A stretch of DNA of 64,000 bases from G963669295 sp963669295. Lineage in GTDB: Bacteria > Bacteroidota > Bacteroidia > Flavobacteriales_D > CALLUQ01. The stretch spans positions 2,232,001-2,296,000 of the forward strand of contig OY769938.1 in the NCBI GenBank assembly GCA_963669295.1. The letters run 5' to 3'. The notes under the pieces were generated by a model. The model had not been told where the DNA came from, did not search any database, and was given only the letters and a program-made list of their open reading frames with translations. The translations under genes and the position numbers were made by a program. Below are positions 27,135 to 35,904 of this stretch, piece by piece (position 1 is the first letter of the stretch; every line of letters starts with the position of its first letter).

Positions 27135-27778
27135 AAGCGCACCACATCCCCATCACCAAAACGGCACGCTACTTTACTTTGGGTGAAGTAACAGAGGCTA
27201 CCACCCATTTATGGATCGTATGCCATGGTTATGCGCAATTGGCCAACTACTTCCTCAAGAATTTCGAAGCCATCAACAACGGAAAGCACGTAATTGTGGC
27301 TCCCGAAGGATTGCACCGTTTTTACTGGCAGGGGTTTTCGGGCAAGGTGGTAGCCTCGTGGATGACCAAAGAAGACCGGTTGAACGACATTAAAGACTAT
27401 GTACATTTTTTAGATGCGGTATACGAGCAGTACACGCAACAACACCCGCACCTAAAAGTGGTGGTGCTAGGGTTTTCGCAAGGTGTTGCTACGGCCAGCA
27501 GGTGGATACAACAAGGCAAAGTAAAGGCCAATCACTTTGTGCTGTGGGCAGGAGTATTTCCTCCCGACATGAACTTTGAAGTGGACGAAACGGTATTGCA
27601 TCAAACACAAAACTGGCTGGTGTTGGGTACAGAAGATGAGTTCATTAACGAAGAAACTTTGCAACAACAGGAACAAATATTGGCCCACCACCGTATTCAA
27701 TACCAGGTGTTGAAATTTGAGGGGAAACACGTCATTCATGGCCCTACACTACAGCAGTTGGCCAACCAATTGGAATAA
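27131..27778 (+). CDS. Carboxylesterase/phospholipase-like hydrolase
   Basis: A 215-residue hydrolase of the small carboxylesterase/phospholipase (acyl-protein thioesterase-like) class. VCHGYAQLANYF opens the domain, GFSQGVA holds Ser116, GTEDEF gives the acidic residue and EGKHVIHGPTL the His. It overlaps the preceding hydrolase by 4 bp (ATGA). The substrate is unknown. Confidence 0.88.
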   Translation: MKAHHIPITKTARYFTLGEVTEATTHLWIVCHGYAQLANYFLKNFEAINNGKHVIVAPEGLHRFYWQGFSGKVVASWMTKEDRLNDIKDYVHFLDAVYEQYTQQHPHLKVVVLGFSQGVATASRWIQQGKVKANHFVLWAGVFPPDMNFEVDETVLHQTQNWLVLGTEDEFINEETLQQQEQILAHHRIQYQVLKFEGKHVIHGPTLQQLANQLE

Positions 27779-27790
27779 AGCTACAGCGCA

Positions 27791-28750
27791 ATGCCGCTGG
27801 TGGAACGATCGACATACCGCATTCCGAGCATCCTGTTTAACAATGGGCATGTGCAATCTATTTATCCCGCCCTTTTCCGTAAAGTAACCATCAACTACCA
27901 GCGCGAGCAATTTGAAACGGCCGACAACGATTTCCTGGACCTCGACTATTCGAAGGTGGGTGCCCGAAAAATAGTGGTGATCTGCCACGGGCTGGAAGGC
28001 AGTGCCGACGACCATTACATCAAAGCCACAGCAAGGGCAGTAAACGAACGGGGCTGGGATGCACTGGCCATGAACTTTAGGGCATGTGGTGGTGAGGTGA
28101 ATCGATTGGCAAGAACCTACCATGCTGGCGATACCCACGACTTGCACGAAGTTTTGCAATGGCAAATGAATGAAGGATACGAAGCCATTGCCCTGGTAGG
28201 CTATAGCCTGGGCGGCAATGTTATTTTAAAATACCTGGGCGAGCAAGGCAAGGCAATCGACCCACGCATCAAAGGAGCAGTGGCCTATTCTGTGCCCTGC
28301 GACCTGGGGGCTACAGCCATGCACCTCACCAAATGGCACAACAAAATATACATGAAGCGCTTTGCACTGCGACTGCGTAGGAAGTTGCAACAAAAGCAGC
28401 ACTTGCTCCCCAACGATTTTGACATGGGAAAGTTGAAGCGAATAAAATCGTTTAAAGAATTTGATGACCTTTATACAGCGCGCTTCCATCACTTTGAAGG
28501 TGCTGAAGACTATTGGGAGAAAGCCAGTAGCAAGCCCTATCTTGCTAACATTGCTATTCCTACGCTGTTGGTAAATGCTGCCGACGACCCCTTTTTAACC
28601 ACAGCAAGCTACCCCATTGAGGAGGCGAAGCAAAGCGAAATGTTTTGGCTGGAAATTCCTCCTAGCGGAGGACATGTAGGCTTTGTTACCTTTAGCAGAG
28701 AGTATTGGAGCGAAACCCGCACTTGCGAATTTCTTGACCCGCTGGTGTAA
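27791..28750 (+). CDS. YheT/ABHD-type alpha/beta hydrolase
   Basis: A 319-residue hydrolase of the YheT (ABHD1/3) family. Diagnostic segments are NNGHVQSIYPALFR, CHGLEGSADDHY, NFRACGGEVNR ... YHAGDTHDL and VGYSLGGN (Ser139), with Asp in NAADDPF and His in PSGGHVGF. Family members are membrane-lipid or ester hydrolases of broad specificity. It ends the operon that begins at 24676. Confidence 0.93.
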   Translation: MPLVERSTYRIPSILFNNGHVQSIYPALFRKVTINYQREQFETADNDFLDLDYSKVGARKIVVICHGLEGSADDHYIKATARAVNERGWDALAMNFRACGGEVNRLARTYHAGDTHDLHEVLQWQMNEGYEAIALVGYSLGGNVILKYLGEQGKAIDPRIKGAVAYSVPCDLGATAMHLTKWHNKIYMKRFALRLRRKLQQKQHLLPNDFDMGKLKRIKSFKEFDDLYTARFHHFEGAEDYWEKASSKPYLANIAIPTLLVNAADDPFLTTASYPIEEAKQSEMFWLEIPPSGGHVGFVTFSREYWSETRTCEFLDPLV

Positions 28751-28852
28751 CCAACAAAGAGAAAAGCATTATGAAACAAAGCAACATGGGTTTTAACGGT
28801 TTGCTTTAACGGTAAGGGAAGCAGAATTGAGTAGTGTGCTTCCCATCATTTC

Positions 28853-28890
28853 AAATGCAGTTGTGGTGACCTTCGCAACTGCATTTTTTT
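28853..28890 (+). terminator. Rho-independent terminator
   Basis: A perfect 11-bp stem (AAATGCAGTTG / CAACTGCATTT) with a 12-nt loop and a T7 run. It is about 100 bp after the last hydrolase gene, so it probably ends that operon. Confidence 0.85.
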
Positions 28891-29003
28891 ATGGGCATGT
28901 GTGGCTATTGTTATAAACTTAGTATCTTCAACTGCGCTTATCTTCAACGATTAGCGTTCCGTAATTGCCAGTTACGACCGAAATAAAAGTAAGAAAGAAC
29001 AGC

Positions 29004-31379
29004 ATGTTTATAAGCAAGTGGCGCATAACGCTATTGAGCGCAATGATGGTATGGTCGTTGACTACTGTGCAAGCACAGGACTGGGAGATGATTTATGAAT
29101 ACAGGGCCGAGCTGGAAGATACGGAAGCAGCAGACTCTACCCGAATAATTGCAGCCAACGCTTTGGCCTACCTCTACCACAGCTTTGATCTCGACTCGTC
29201 TAACTACTTTATGAGCCGCAGCTTTGAATTGGTAAAGCAATCGGATTATAAGAAGGGAGAGGCGGATGCTCACGCCATCAGGGCCATGCTGTATGGCTTT
29301 GCCGGACAGTACGAACAAGCGTTGGAAGAAGAGCATACAGCACTTCAACTGCGCGAGGTCATTGGCGACTCGTCAGACATTGCCAAATCGTTTGCCAACA
29401 TTGGATTGATTTACGACTACAAGGGCGATTACATTGAAGCATTAAAATGGTACAACAAAGGTATTGCCTTGCGCGAACGCTGGGGACAGGAAGAGGAGTT
29501 GGAGTCGGCCTACAACAATGTAGGGGTGGTGTACTATGGTATGGGAAGTTTTGACAAGGCGTTGGAGCATTTTCAAAAAGCCAAAACCATAGCCGAGAAA
29601 ATAGGGGATGAAACGGGCATTTCTAATGGCTGGAACAACATGGGCATGATCTTTCAGGAAAAGAAAGAATACGAAAAGGCCCTTGAATATTATGGCAAGT
29701 CGTTGGAAATGGACCGCAGATTGGGCAACGTAACTTCCACCGCTTATACGTTGAGCAACATCGGCCTGGTGTTGGCCCTGCAAGAAAAACACATGGAGGC
29801 CCTCGATTATCAACTGCAAAGCTTAACGGCCAGCGAAGAGGTGGGCGACCAGTGGGGGATAGGCATTGCCACCCAGTATGTAGGACAGGCGTACCACAAC
29901 CTGGGTGAAGGTGAAAAGGCAAAAGAATATTACTTAAGAAGTTTAACCCTGCGCCAGGAAATGGGCGATAAAACGGGGGAGATAAACGTGCTGAACGATC
30001 TGGCACAGCATCACATTGCGCTCGAAGAATATAGAGAGGCTGAAGATTATTTGAATGAGGCACTGGAGGTGATCAAAGAGTTTTCGGGATCGCAAACCGT
30101 TAAGGAGGTTTACTTTAACCTGGGCATGTTATATGCAGCACAAGGAAAGTACGAAAAGGCCTATGAGTACCAGGGCATGTACATGCATTTAAAAGACAGT
30201 TTGTTTGGTGCCGACCAGGCTAAAAAGCTCACGCAACTGGAAATGCAATATGAGTTTGATCAAGCACAAAAAGCCCGTGAGTTTGAGTACCAAAAAGCAC
30301 AAATGGAACAAGAGGCACGGCTGGAAAAAGAACGGGAATACCGTTATTATGCCATTGCCGGAGCGGGAATATTGCTCATCCTTTTCTTTTTTGTGTACCG
30401 CAACTATCGAAACAAGAAAAAGGCCAATGAATTGTTGACCCAGCAAAAGGTAGAGATTGAAAGCAAAAACGAAGCGTTGGAATCGGCCAACAAGGAGATT
30501 ACGTTGCAGAAAAGCCTGATTGAAGAGAAAAACAAAGACATTACCGACAGCATTAAATATGCCAAGCGCATACAAGACAGTATCTTGCCCACCGCTGCCG
30601 TTACGCAACAACACCTGCCCGATCATTTTATTTATTACCAACCCAAAGACATTGTGAGCGGTGATTTTTATTGGCTGAAGCGACTTAACAGCCCGGGAGT
30701 GCTATTTGCTGCTGCCGATTGCACAGGGCATGGGGTGCCAGGGGCTTTGGTAAGTGTGGTAGGAGTAAACGCGTTGAACCGTTGTGTAAACGAATTTGGC
30801 CTTACCCAGCCCGCTCAAATTCTCGATAAACTTACGGCCATTGTAGAATCGGCGTTTGATCAGAGTGGAAGTGAAGTGCGCGATGGCATGGACATCGCTT
30901 TGTGCAGTGTAAGCCCAAGAGATAAAACAGCAGAAGTATATCCCGAAAATGCACACCTTATGTTGCAGTATTCGGGAGCCAACAACCCACTTTATCTTGT
31001 TCGTGCCGATGGCGAAAAAGGAGTGCGTATGGGCAATACTCAACTCATTCCGTCGGTGCAAAGCACTACCAGTTTGTTGTACGAAATAAAAGGCAACAAA
31101 CAGCCCATTGGCAAGCACACCAACCGCGAGCCATTTACCAATTACCTCATTCCGCTTGTTCCGGGCGACACCATTTATTTGTTTAGCGATGGGTATGCCG
31201 ACCAGTTTGGAGGCGAAAAAGGCAAGAAATTTAAATACACGAATTTCAAGCAATTATTGTTGGCCATTCAGGGAAAACCCATGGAAGAACAGCGCCAAAT
31301 ATTGCAGCGCGAATTTGAACAGTGGAAAGGCGACCTCGAACAAGTAGACGACGTTTGCGTGATAGGTGTAAGGGTGTAA
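29004..31379 (+). CDS. TPR-SpoIIE/PP2C phosphatase membrane protein
   Basis: A 791-residue signalling protein. A signal peptide (MFISKWRITLLSAMMVW...) leads to a periplasmic array of about eight TPRs (40-400). A TM helix (about 447-467) follows, then a coiled coil, then a cytoplasmic SpoIIE/PP2C domain (about 515-791) with SGDFYWLKR, DCTGHGVPGAL and FSDGYADQFGG. The ATG at 29004 is chosen over a TTG at 28965. Such proteins dephosphorylate anti-sigma-factor antagonists or feed other stress circuits. No partner switch (STAS or HPK kinase) lies next to it. Confidence 0.93.
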   Translation: MFISKWRITLLSAMMVWSLTTVQAQDWEMIYEYRAELEDTEAADSTRIIAANALAYLYHSFDLDSSNYFMSRSFELVKQSDYKKGEADAHAIRAMLYGFAGQYEQALEEEHTALQLREVIGDSSDIAKSFANIGLIYDYKGDYIEALKWYNKGIALRERWGQEEELESAYNNVGVVYYGMGSFDKALEHFQKAKTIAEKIGDETGISNGWNNMGMIFQEKKEYEKALEYYGKSLEMDRRLGNVTSTAYTLSNIGLVLALQEKHMEALDYQLQSLTASEEVGDQWGIGIATQYVGQAYHNLGEGEKAKEYYLRSLTLRQEMGDKTGEINVLNDLAQHHIALEEYREAEDYLNEALEVIKEFSGSQTVKEVYFNLGMLYAAQGKYEKAYEYQGMYMHLKDSLFGADQAKKLTQLEMQYEFDQAQKAREFEYQKAQMEQEARLEKEREYRYYAIAGAGILLILFFFVYRNYRNKKKANELLTQQKVEIESKNEALESANKEITLQKSLIEEKNKDITDSIKYAKRIQDSILPTAAVTQQHLPDHFIYYQPKDIVSGDFYWLKRLNSPGVLFAAADCTGHGVPGALVSVVGVNALNRCVNEFGLTQPAQILDKLTAIVESAFDQSGSEVRDGMDIALCSVSPRDKTAEVYPENAHLMLQYSGANNPLYLVRADGEKGVRMGNTQLIPSVQSTTSLLYEIKGNKQPIGKHTNREPFTNYLIPLVPGDTIYLFSDGYADQFGGEKGKKFKYTNFKQLLLAIQGKPMEEQRQILQREFEQWKGDLEQVDDVCVIGVRV

Positions 31380-31800
31380 CTCGAGCAACGATGGAGCAGC
31401 CAGCCCTGAGGCATCTCAGGAAAGGATTTTCACATTTTTATTCTCTCTCTTGTTTGCGTTAGGGGTGGTAGCGGCTATCCGTTGAGTTAGGCGGTTTAGG
31501 GCTTGTGCAAGTGCAGGGCGACGAAAGAAGCCCCTGCAGTGGTCTACAAGACCTTAGTGGCTACACACAACGATAAAAGCGAACAACCCGACCCCAACCC
31601 AATCTCGACCCAATCCCGACCCGACCGTCAGGAGGTGTCGGGAAGGTGTCGGAAAGGCGTAGGGGGAACGCCCAACACCCTTGCCTTCTTTATTTCACAT
31701 TCCTTCCCCTGAACTTGAGGGAGGCGTGCGGATGTAACCAGTAGTTAATTTTCCTGCCGGGTGTAAAATTACAATCGTGGAAGTTCGTTATTTTTGTAGC
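31380..31800. other. Spacer with CCCGACC / GGTGTCGG direct repeats
   Basis: A 421-bp spacer. Its central part (about 31580-31670) is a run of short direct repeats: variants of CGACCCCAACCCAAT and CGACCCAATCCCGACCCGAC, then GGTGTCGGGAAGGTGTCGGAA. It is markedly C/G-skewed within an otherwise balanced region. An open frame across it has no coding character. At 31789-31796 TATTTTTG matches the -7 promoter consensus TAnnTTTG for the next gene, 4 bp before its ATG. Confidence 0.5.
31789..31796 (+). promoter_or_regulatory. Possible -7 promoter box
   Basis: TATTTTTG fits the Bacteroidota -7 consensus TAnnTTTG exactly and sits 4 bp before the ATG at 31801, which would give a leaderless or near-leaderless message. 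No good -33 TTTG was found at the expected distance, so this is tentative. Confidence 0.3.
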
Positions 31801-32502
31801 ATGAAGATGAAAGCATACCTATTGTTAATGGCATTGCTGGTTGCAAATGCACTGGTGGCGCAAGATGGTGTAGGCACCTACCTTTATTGCGATGGCGACA
31901 TTTATAAGTACGTAGAGTTTAAAAAGAACGGCTCGTTTACCTGGGAGTATCGCATGTCTGACACCTACCTCATTTCAAAAGGCGATTGGGTAAAGCGTGG
32001 CGATACCATTGTACTGAACCCCGATCTTAAAACCGGAGGGCCTTTTGATGAGGTGTTGGAGCAGCAAAACAGCACCATAAATGGAAGTGCCATCAAGATC
32101 ATCATCAACGGAGCAGCACCCCGTACCTTTCACAACCTCGAGCTGTTTGTAAATAACGATACCATTAGCGATGTAGACAATTTTGAAGGAACGGTATTTA
32201 TTCCTCACCGCAACATCGAACGGTTTAAGATACACCAGTTTAAAGCCTTTCATTCTGATTGGTATGATGTAAAAGATACCACTGCCAATCAGTACGAAGT
32301 ACACATTAGCATTAAAGCGCCTGGAGAGGTATTGGTGCGGGGGGTAAAAATGTTGTTGCTGGGCGACCGGTTATCGGGCACGGATGAAGAAGAAGGTTAT
32401 TTTGGAAAAACCAACAATGCCTATTACAAAGTGAAGGGGAAGAACAATAAGAAAAACAATTGCCCTGAGATCATTAACGACAACGCTTTTCCAGATTGGT
32501 AA
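31801..32502 (+). CDS. Secreted protein of unknown function
   Basis: A 233-residue protein with a signal peptide (MKMKAYLLLMALLVANALVA, then Q). The body looks beta-rich (GTYLYCDGDIYKYVEFKKNG, FTWEYRMSDTYLISKGDWV, GDTIVLNP), the pattern of small lipocalin- or calycin-like proteins that report feature-to-colour expressions of cell state in Bacteroidota. That fold assignment is inference only. No catalytic signature is visible. It is convergent with the lipoprotein at 32572 and shares a terminator with it. Confidence 0.7.
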   Translation: MKMKAYLLLMALLVANALVAQDGVGTYLYCDGDIYKYVEFKKNGSFTWEYRMSDTYLISKGDWVKRGDTIVLNPDLKTGGPFDEVLEQQNSTINGSAIKIIINGAAPRTFHNLELFVNNDTISDVDNFEGTVFIPHRNIERFKIHQFKAFHSDWYDVKDTTANQYEVHISIKAPGEVLVRGVKMLLLGDRLSGTDEEEGYFGKTNNAYYKVKGKNNKKNNCPEIINDNAFPDW

Positions 32503-32511
32503 TGCAAAGCA

Positions 32512-32550
32512 TAAAAAAAACTCCCCGCTTGAAGCGAGGAGCTTTTATAT
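32512..32550. terminator. Bidirectional terminator
   Basis: A stem CTCCCCGCTT / AGCGAGGAG with A-run on the left and T-run on the right, between two convergent genes, so it can stop transcription from both sides. Confidence 0.8.
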
Positions 32551-32571
32551 ATCGTAAAAATAATTTTTCTT

Positions 32572-33000
32572 TTATTCTACAATAGGCTCGTTGATGGCGC
32601 CAGTGGCATACATCACAAAATAACCGCCTTCAGGAACGATGGTATCGGCCGAAGCTCTTAACTCACCTTCTAACTTAATGTTTACCGCAGTAGATGAAAG
32701 GCTCATGCCAGTAGTATCAGAATAGTATACTTTACAGGTGTAGGCGTAGTTACTTCCGCAGTAGTTTACTGACTCTTCAAATGGCAAAACAGTTGCTGAG
32801 TAAGCCGTTTCCACTTTAGCGTCACTGCCGGGGCTACCTTCGATAGTAAATTCAATGGAATCAGCGGCAACAAGGTTACTGCTTACCTCGAATTTAACGG
32901 CATCACAATTTTTGTTTTCTTCTTTTCTACACCCGGGTAAAACAGCCACAATCATGGCGGCTAAAAAGAAGGTGCTAATAACAATTTGCTTCGTTTTCAT
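32572..33000 (-). CDS. Lipoprotein of unknown function
   Basis: A 142-residue lipoprotein: MKTKQIVISTFFLAAMIVAV then lipobox LPGC. The mature part begins RKEENKNCDAVKFEV and has two further cysteines in NYCGSNYAYTCKVYY that could form a disulphide. Beta-rich character suggests an Ig-like or jelly-roll domain. No family recognised. The start at 33000 is chosen because it opens on the lipoprotein signal. Confidence 0.7.
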   Translation of the reverse strand: MKTKQIVISTFFLAAMIVAVLPGCRKEENKNCDAVKFEVSSNLVAADSIEFTIEGSPGSDAKVETAYSATVLPFEESVNYCGSNYAYTCKVYYSDTTGMSLSSTAVNIKLEGELRASADTIVPEGGYFVMYATGAINEPIVE

Positions 33001-33244
33001 AACGTACATTTATCCTGTAAGACGGCTAATTTAAGAAATTAATTGAATATACCACAGTGTTGGAAGGCTATGGGGTGAATTTGTGTTTTTAAGTGGGGCA
33101 ATAACAAATGTGGATAAGGCATACAGCAAGGGAAACTTTTTTTACTAATTACGATGTTGGTTTTTAGTGTTTTATGGCTTGAGTGACATTGATCACATAT
33201 TCAATTCGGGAGAATGTGTAAATTTAGGCCAAACTCTACACTGT

Positions 33245-34747
33245 ATGCGCCGAACTTCACTACCTATTGGCTTAGCTTTGCTATGGCTTTTATTGAGCCA
33301 ATGCCATGCTACCCGCTGGAATCAACTCGGTAACGAAGAGCTTGCTCCGGCCCCGCAAGAAATTCAAGCACTGTTTGCTGCACACCCTAACAATACCCTT
33401 ACCTATACTGCTCAAAGTCCGGGTTATGGTTATGCTTACGACATAGGCGAAAAGGATACGCATTATGGCATTGATAGCAGTGCCATGCGATTTACCACCG
33501 TACAAATGCAACTGCACGATGCCATGCCTGAAGGAAAGGTAGTAGTAGACTTTACATTTGTGGATGGCCATGGCTCAACGGTAGAGGTGAAAGCAGTAGA
33601 CCTGTTGCGCCTAATACCAAAGCTCGATGCTCCTGGCGACATGGTATACCCCGAACTATTGTTGGAAGAATACAACCGCTTTGGGGTGAGTTTTAGGCGT
33701 GAGCACAACGAGTTTTCCTTTAAACCGGCCAACGATTTGCCCAAACAATTGAACGATCGTACCTATCGCTGCCAAATAGTGAACAACTGCCTGGCGGCTA
33801 CTAAGTGGGAATTTGCCCTCACTTCGGAAGATTATGGAGACTATAGTCAACGACGCAAACACACCACCAACCTCAACCAAAACAAAATTTTATCGCACAG
33901 TTGGTTTTATGTAGACAAAGCATTGTACAGCGCTTTGATGCAAATGAAAAACCCGGATAAAACCATCCACATGGACTTCAATTACGATTCGTTGTCGAAC
34001 ATGTCGGAACAGGTGCACATTGATTTTAGCCAATTGCGTAACCCCATTAAAAAACAAGCGGCTACTGCCTTGCTTGAAGTAGGCCATCAATCGGGGCGCA
34101 AGCTTGAGCCGGTAGACATAGAAGAGCATTACAAATGGCAGTTTGGTATTTTCCTGGATCGCGATACCAGCCTTACTTATAAAACCGTGTTGGAGCAGCC
34201 CATTCGCACGTCGCAGTTTAAAGACGAAGGATATTATAAAAACGATACACCGCGCGAATTTGATTGGAGTTGGATGCAATACATGGATTCGGTACAAATG
34301 GACATCATTGATGTGCCCGGCACTGATGCCTATGTGCAACTATCCCTTACCGGAAAGTGGAGCCCATACAATATTACCATTGGCAATGTGGATTTGGCAC
34401 AAATCAATGAACAAAAGTTATGGGGGCTCTTATTTGGCATCAACACCTACCCCAAATCGCGACGCTACAACCCGATACAAAGCACTATTTTTTATGATGC
34501 TGAACTGTTGCCTGATAACATTAAACCATATGTGTTGCTTACCGATAAGAAAACGGGAAAATGGGTGAACAACCAGTACAAAGGGATAGAAAAGGTATAC
34601 CTCACTTATGAAACACTGGAGCAAGACGAGCTATCGATCTACTTGCTATCGTACGAGCGCATCACCCCTATGTGGATGGCGCGGGTGAAACTATCGCGCG
34701 AGTTGCGAGAAAAAATAAGAATAAGACGACAACTATATAACTACTAG
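33245..34747 (+). CDS. Secreted or lipid-anchored protein of unknown function
   Basis: A 500-residue protein. MRRTSLPIGLALLWLLLSQC resembles a signal peptide with a possible lipobox (LLSQC). The mature part is beta-strand rich with many Tyr and Trp residues and no motif I recognise. It is followed after 2 bp by a predicted outer-membrane protein gene, so the two are cotranscribed and may work together at the outer membrane. The ATG at 33245 is preferred over upstream alternative starts, since it opens on the signal peptide. Confidence 0.65.
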   Translation: MRRTSLPIGLALLWLLLSQCHATRWNQLGNEELAPAPQEIQALFAAHPNNTLTYTAQSPGYGYAYDIGEKDTHYGIDSSAMRFTTVQMQLHDAMPEGKVVVDFTFVDGHGSTVEVKAVDLLRLIPKLDAPGDMVYPELLLEEYNRFGVSFRREHNEFSFKPANDLPKQLNDRTYRCQIVNNCLAATKWEFALTSEDYGDYSQRRKHTTNLNQNKILSHSWFYVDKALYSALMQMKNPDKTIHMDFNYDSLSNMSEQVHIDFSQLRNPIKKQAATALLEVGHQSGRKLEPVDIEEHYKWQFGIFLDRDTSLTYKTVLEQPIRTSQFKDEGYYKNDTPREFDWSWMQYMDSVQMDIIDVPGTDAYVQLSLTGKWSPYNITIGNVDLAQINEQKLWGLLFGINTYPKSRRYNPIQSTIFYDAELLPDNIKPYVLLTDKKTGKWVNNQYKGIEKVYLTYETLEQDELSIYLLSYERITPMWMARVKLSRELREKIRIRRQLYNY

Positions 34748-34749
34748 GT

Positions 34750-35904
34750 ATGGGGTGGAAGAAGCACATTATCATTAGTTGCATTGGCCTGTTACCCATA
34801 ACAGTGCTGGCACAACAATCGCTGAAGTTGAATAAACAGCAAACAGTATTTTTTTATACCCAGTTTAACTTGCATGGTGGCTATGTACACGATGGGTTGC
34901 ACAACCGCATTGACTTTGCCAACCGCTCGCCACAAAACCAGGTGGCCTTTCAATTGTTTAGTAAAGATCAAAACCGGTTACAGCAAGGGTACACCCGTTT
35001 TATTCGACCCGTTTCGTGGAAAGTGCGTACTTCTTTGGTATTGGATAAAACCGTAACGGCATTGGGTTATGGCCAGGCAGATGTAGACTTTAAATTGCTC
35101 GATACCTGGGTGAAGTTTGGCACCAAATGGGACCGTACTTCCATTACGGTAGGGAACAAATCCATTCCATACGGACACAACCCCAAACTTGATCCGGTAT
35201 CCAGTTTTATGTCGAACATTATTAAAACCGATTTGGGGTTTGCGCAAGATGTTGGGGTATTTGTAAAAACGCCAGTATCTCCACAACACGACTTAGAGCT
35301 TTCGGTAACATCGGGAGGGGTAATGAGTGCCCCGCTATTGGTGTGTGAAGATTTGGTGCGCAGCAAAAAAGACCCTGAAGCCATCGACCCCACCGTGGCC
35401 GTTAATGAATTGAGTTATGAAGGCACCTGGTTGTTAACCGGTAGGGTAGGGCAACCTACCTATAAGAAAAACGAAGTAGGATTAATAGGAGTAGCAGGCT
35501 ACATTCCCAGTACTTTTATTGACTGCGATAACAACCACATTGTGCGTGGAGGGGTAGATTGGGTACACAAGCACAACGAAACATTTAAAGTAGTGAACCA
35601 GGTAGCAGTAGGGAAGACCATTTCCGATCTACAAGGCGAATTCATCAGCTTCAATGCTCATAGTAACATCGATGTATTCATAAAGGGAACCTTTATCATT
35701 AGTGCTTCGCATACACTGAATATGATTAACGATCCCAACTCCGATACCGACTTTTTGAATGGTACTGTAGGCAATAGCTTTACTTACCGGGTATCGCCTC
35801 ACACCCGTATTCGTTTGAACCAATACTACACCTATGTGCGCAACGATGACGCTACCTGGGGCGTGTTGGTGCAATTGGTAACGGGCATTGGCAAGAGGCC
35901 TTAG
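34750..35904 (+). CDS. Predicted outer-membrane beta-barrel protein
   Basis: A 384-residue protein with a signal peptide (MGWKKHIIISCIGLLPITVLAQ). The rest shows alternating amphipathic strands (FYTQFNLHGGYVHDGL, WKVRTSLVLDKTV, RTSITVGNKSIPYGHNP) and a final VLVQLVTGIG-type strand, consistent with a porin-like barrel. It is cotranscribed with the preceding secreted-protein gene. Its stop overlaps the stop of the convergent NTPase gene by 4 bp. Ligand and role are unknown. Confidence 0.7.
   Translation: MGWKKHIIISCIGLLPITVLAQQSLKLNKQQTVFFYTQFNLHGGYVHDGLHNRIDFANRSPQNQVAFQLFSKDQNRLQQGYTRFIRPVSWKVRTSLVLDKTVTALGYGQADVDFKLLDTWVKFGTKWDRTSITVGNKSIPYGHNPKLDPVSSFMSNIIKTDLGFAQDVGVFVKTPVSPQHDLELSVTSGGVMSAPLLVCEDLVRSKKDPEAIDPTVAVNELSYEGTWLLTGRVGQPTYKKNEVGLIGVAGYIPSTFIDCDNNHIVRGGVDWVHKHNETFKVVNQVAVGKTISDLQGEFISFNAHSNIDVFIKGTFIISASHTLNMINDPNSDTDFLNGTVGNSFTYRVSPHTRIRLNQYYTYVRNDDATWGVLVQLVTGIGKRP

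Noticed and set aside
28771..28809. A 12-codon open frame after the last hydrolase gene
   Set aside because: Too short to support; no conserved sequence can be seen.
31503..31712. Open frame of about 69 codons in the C-rich spacer
   Set aside because: It translates the short direct repeats into a low-complexity string with many Pro, Arg and Gln and no start context; not a gene.
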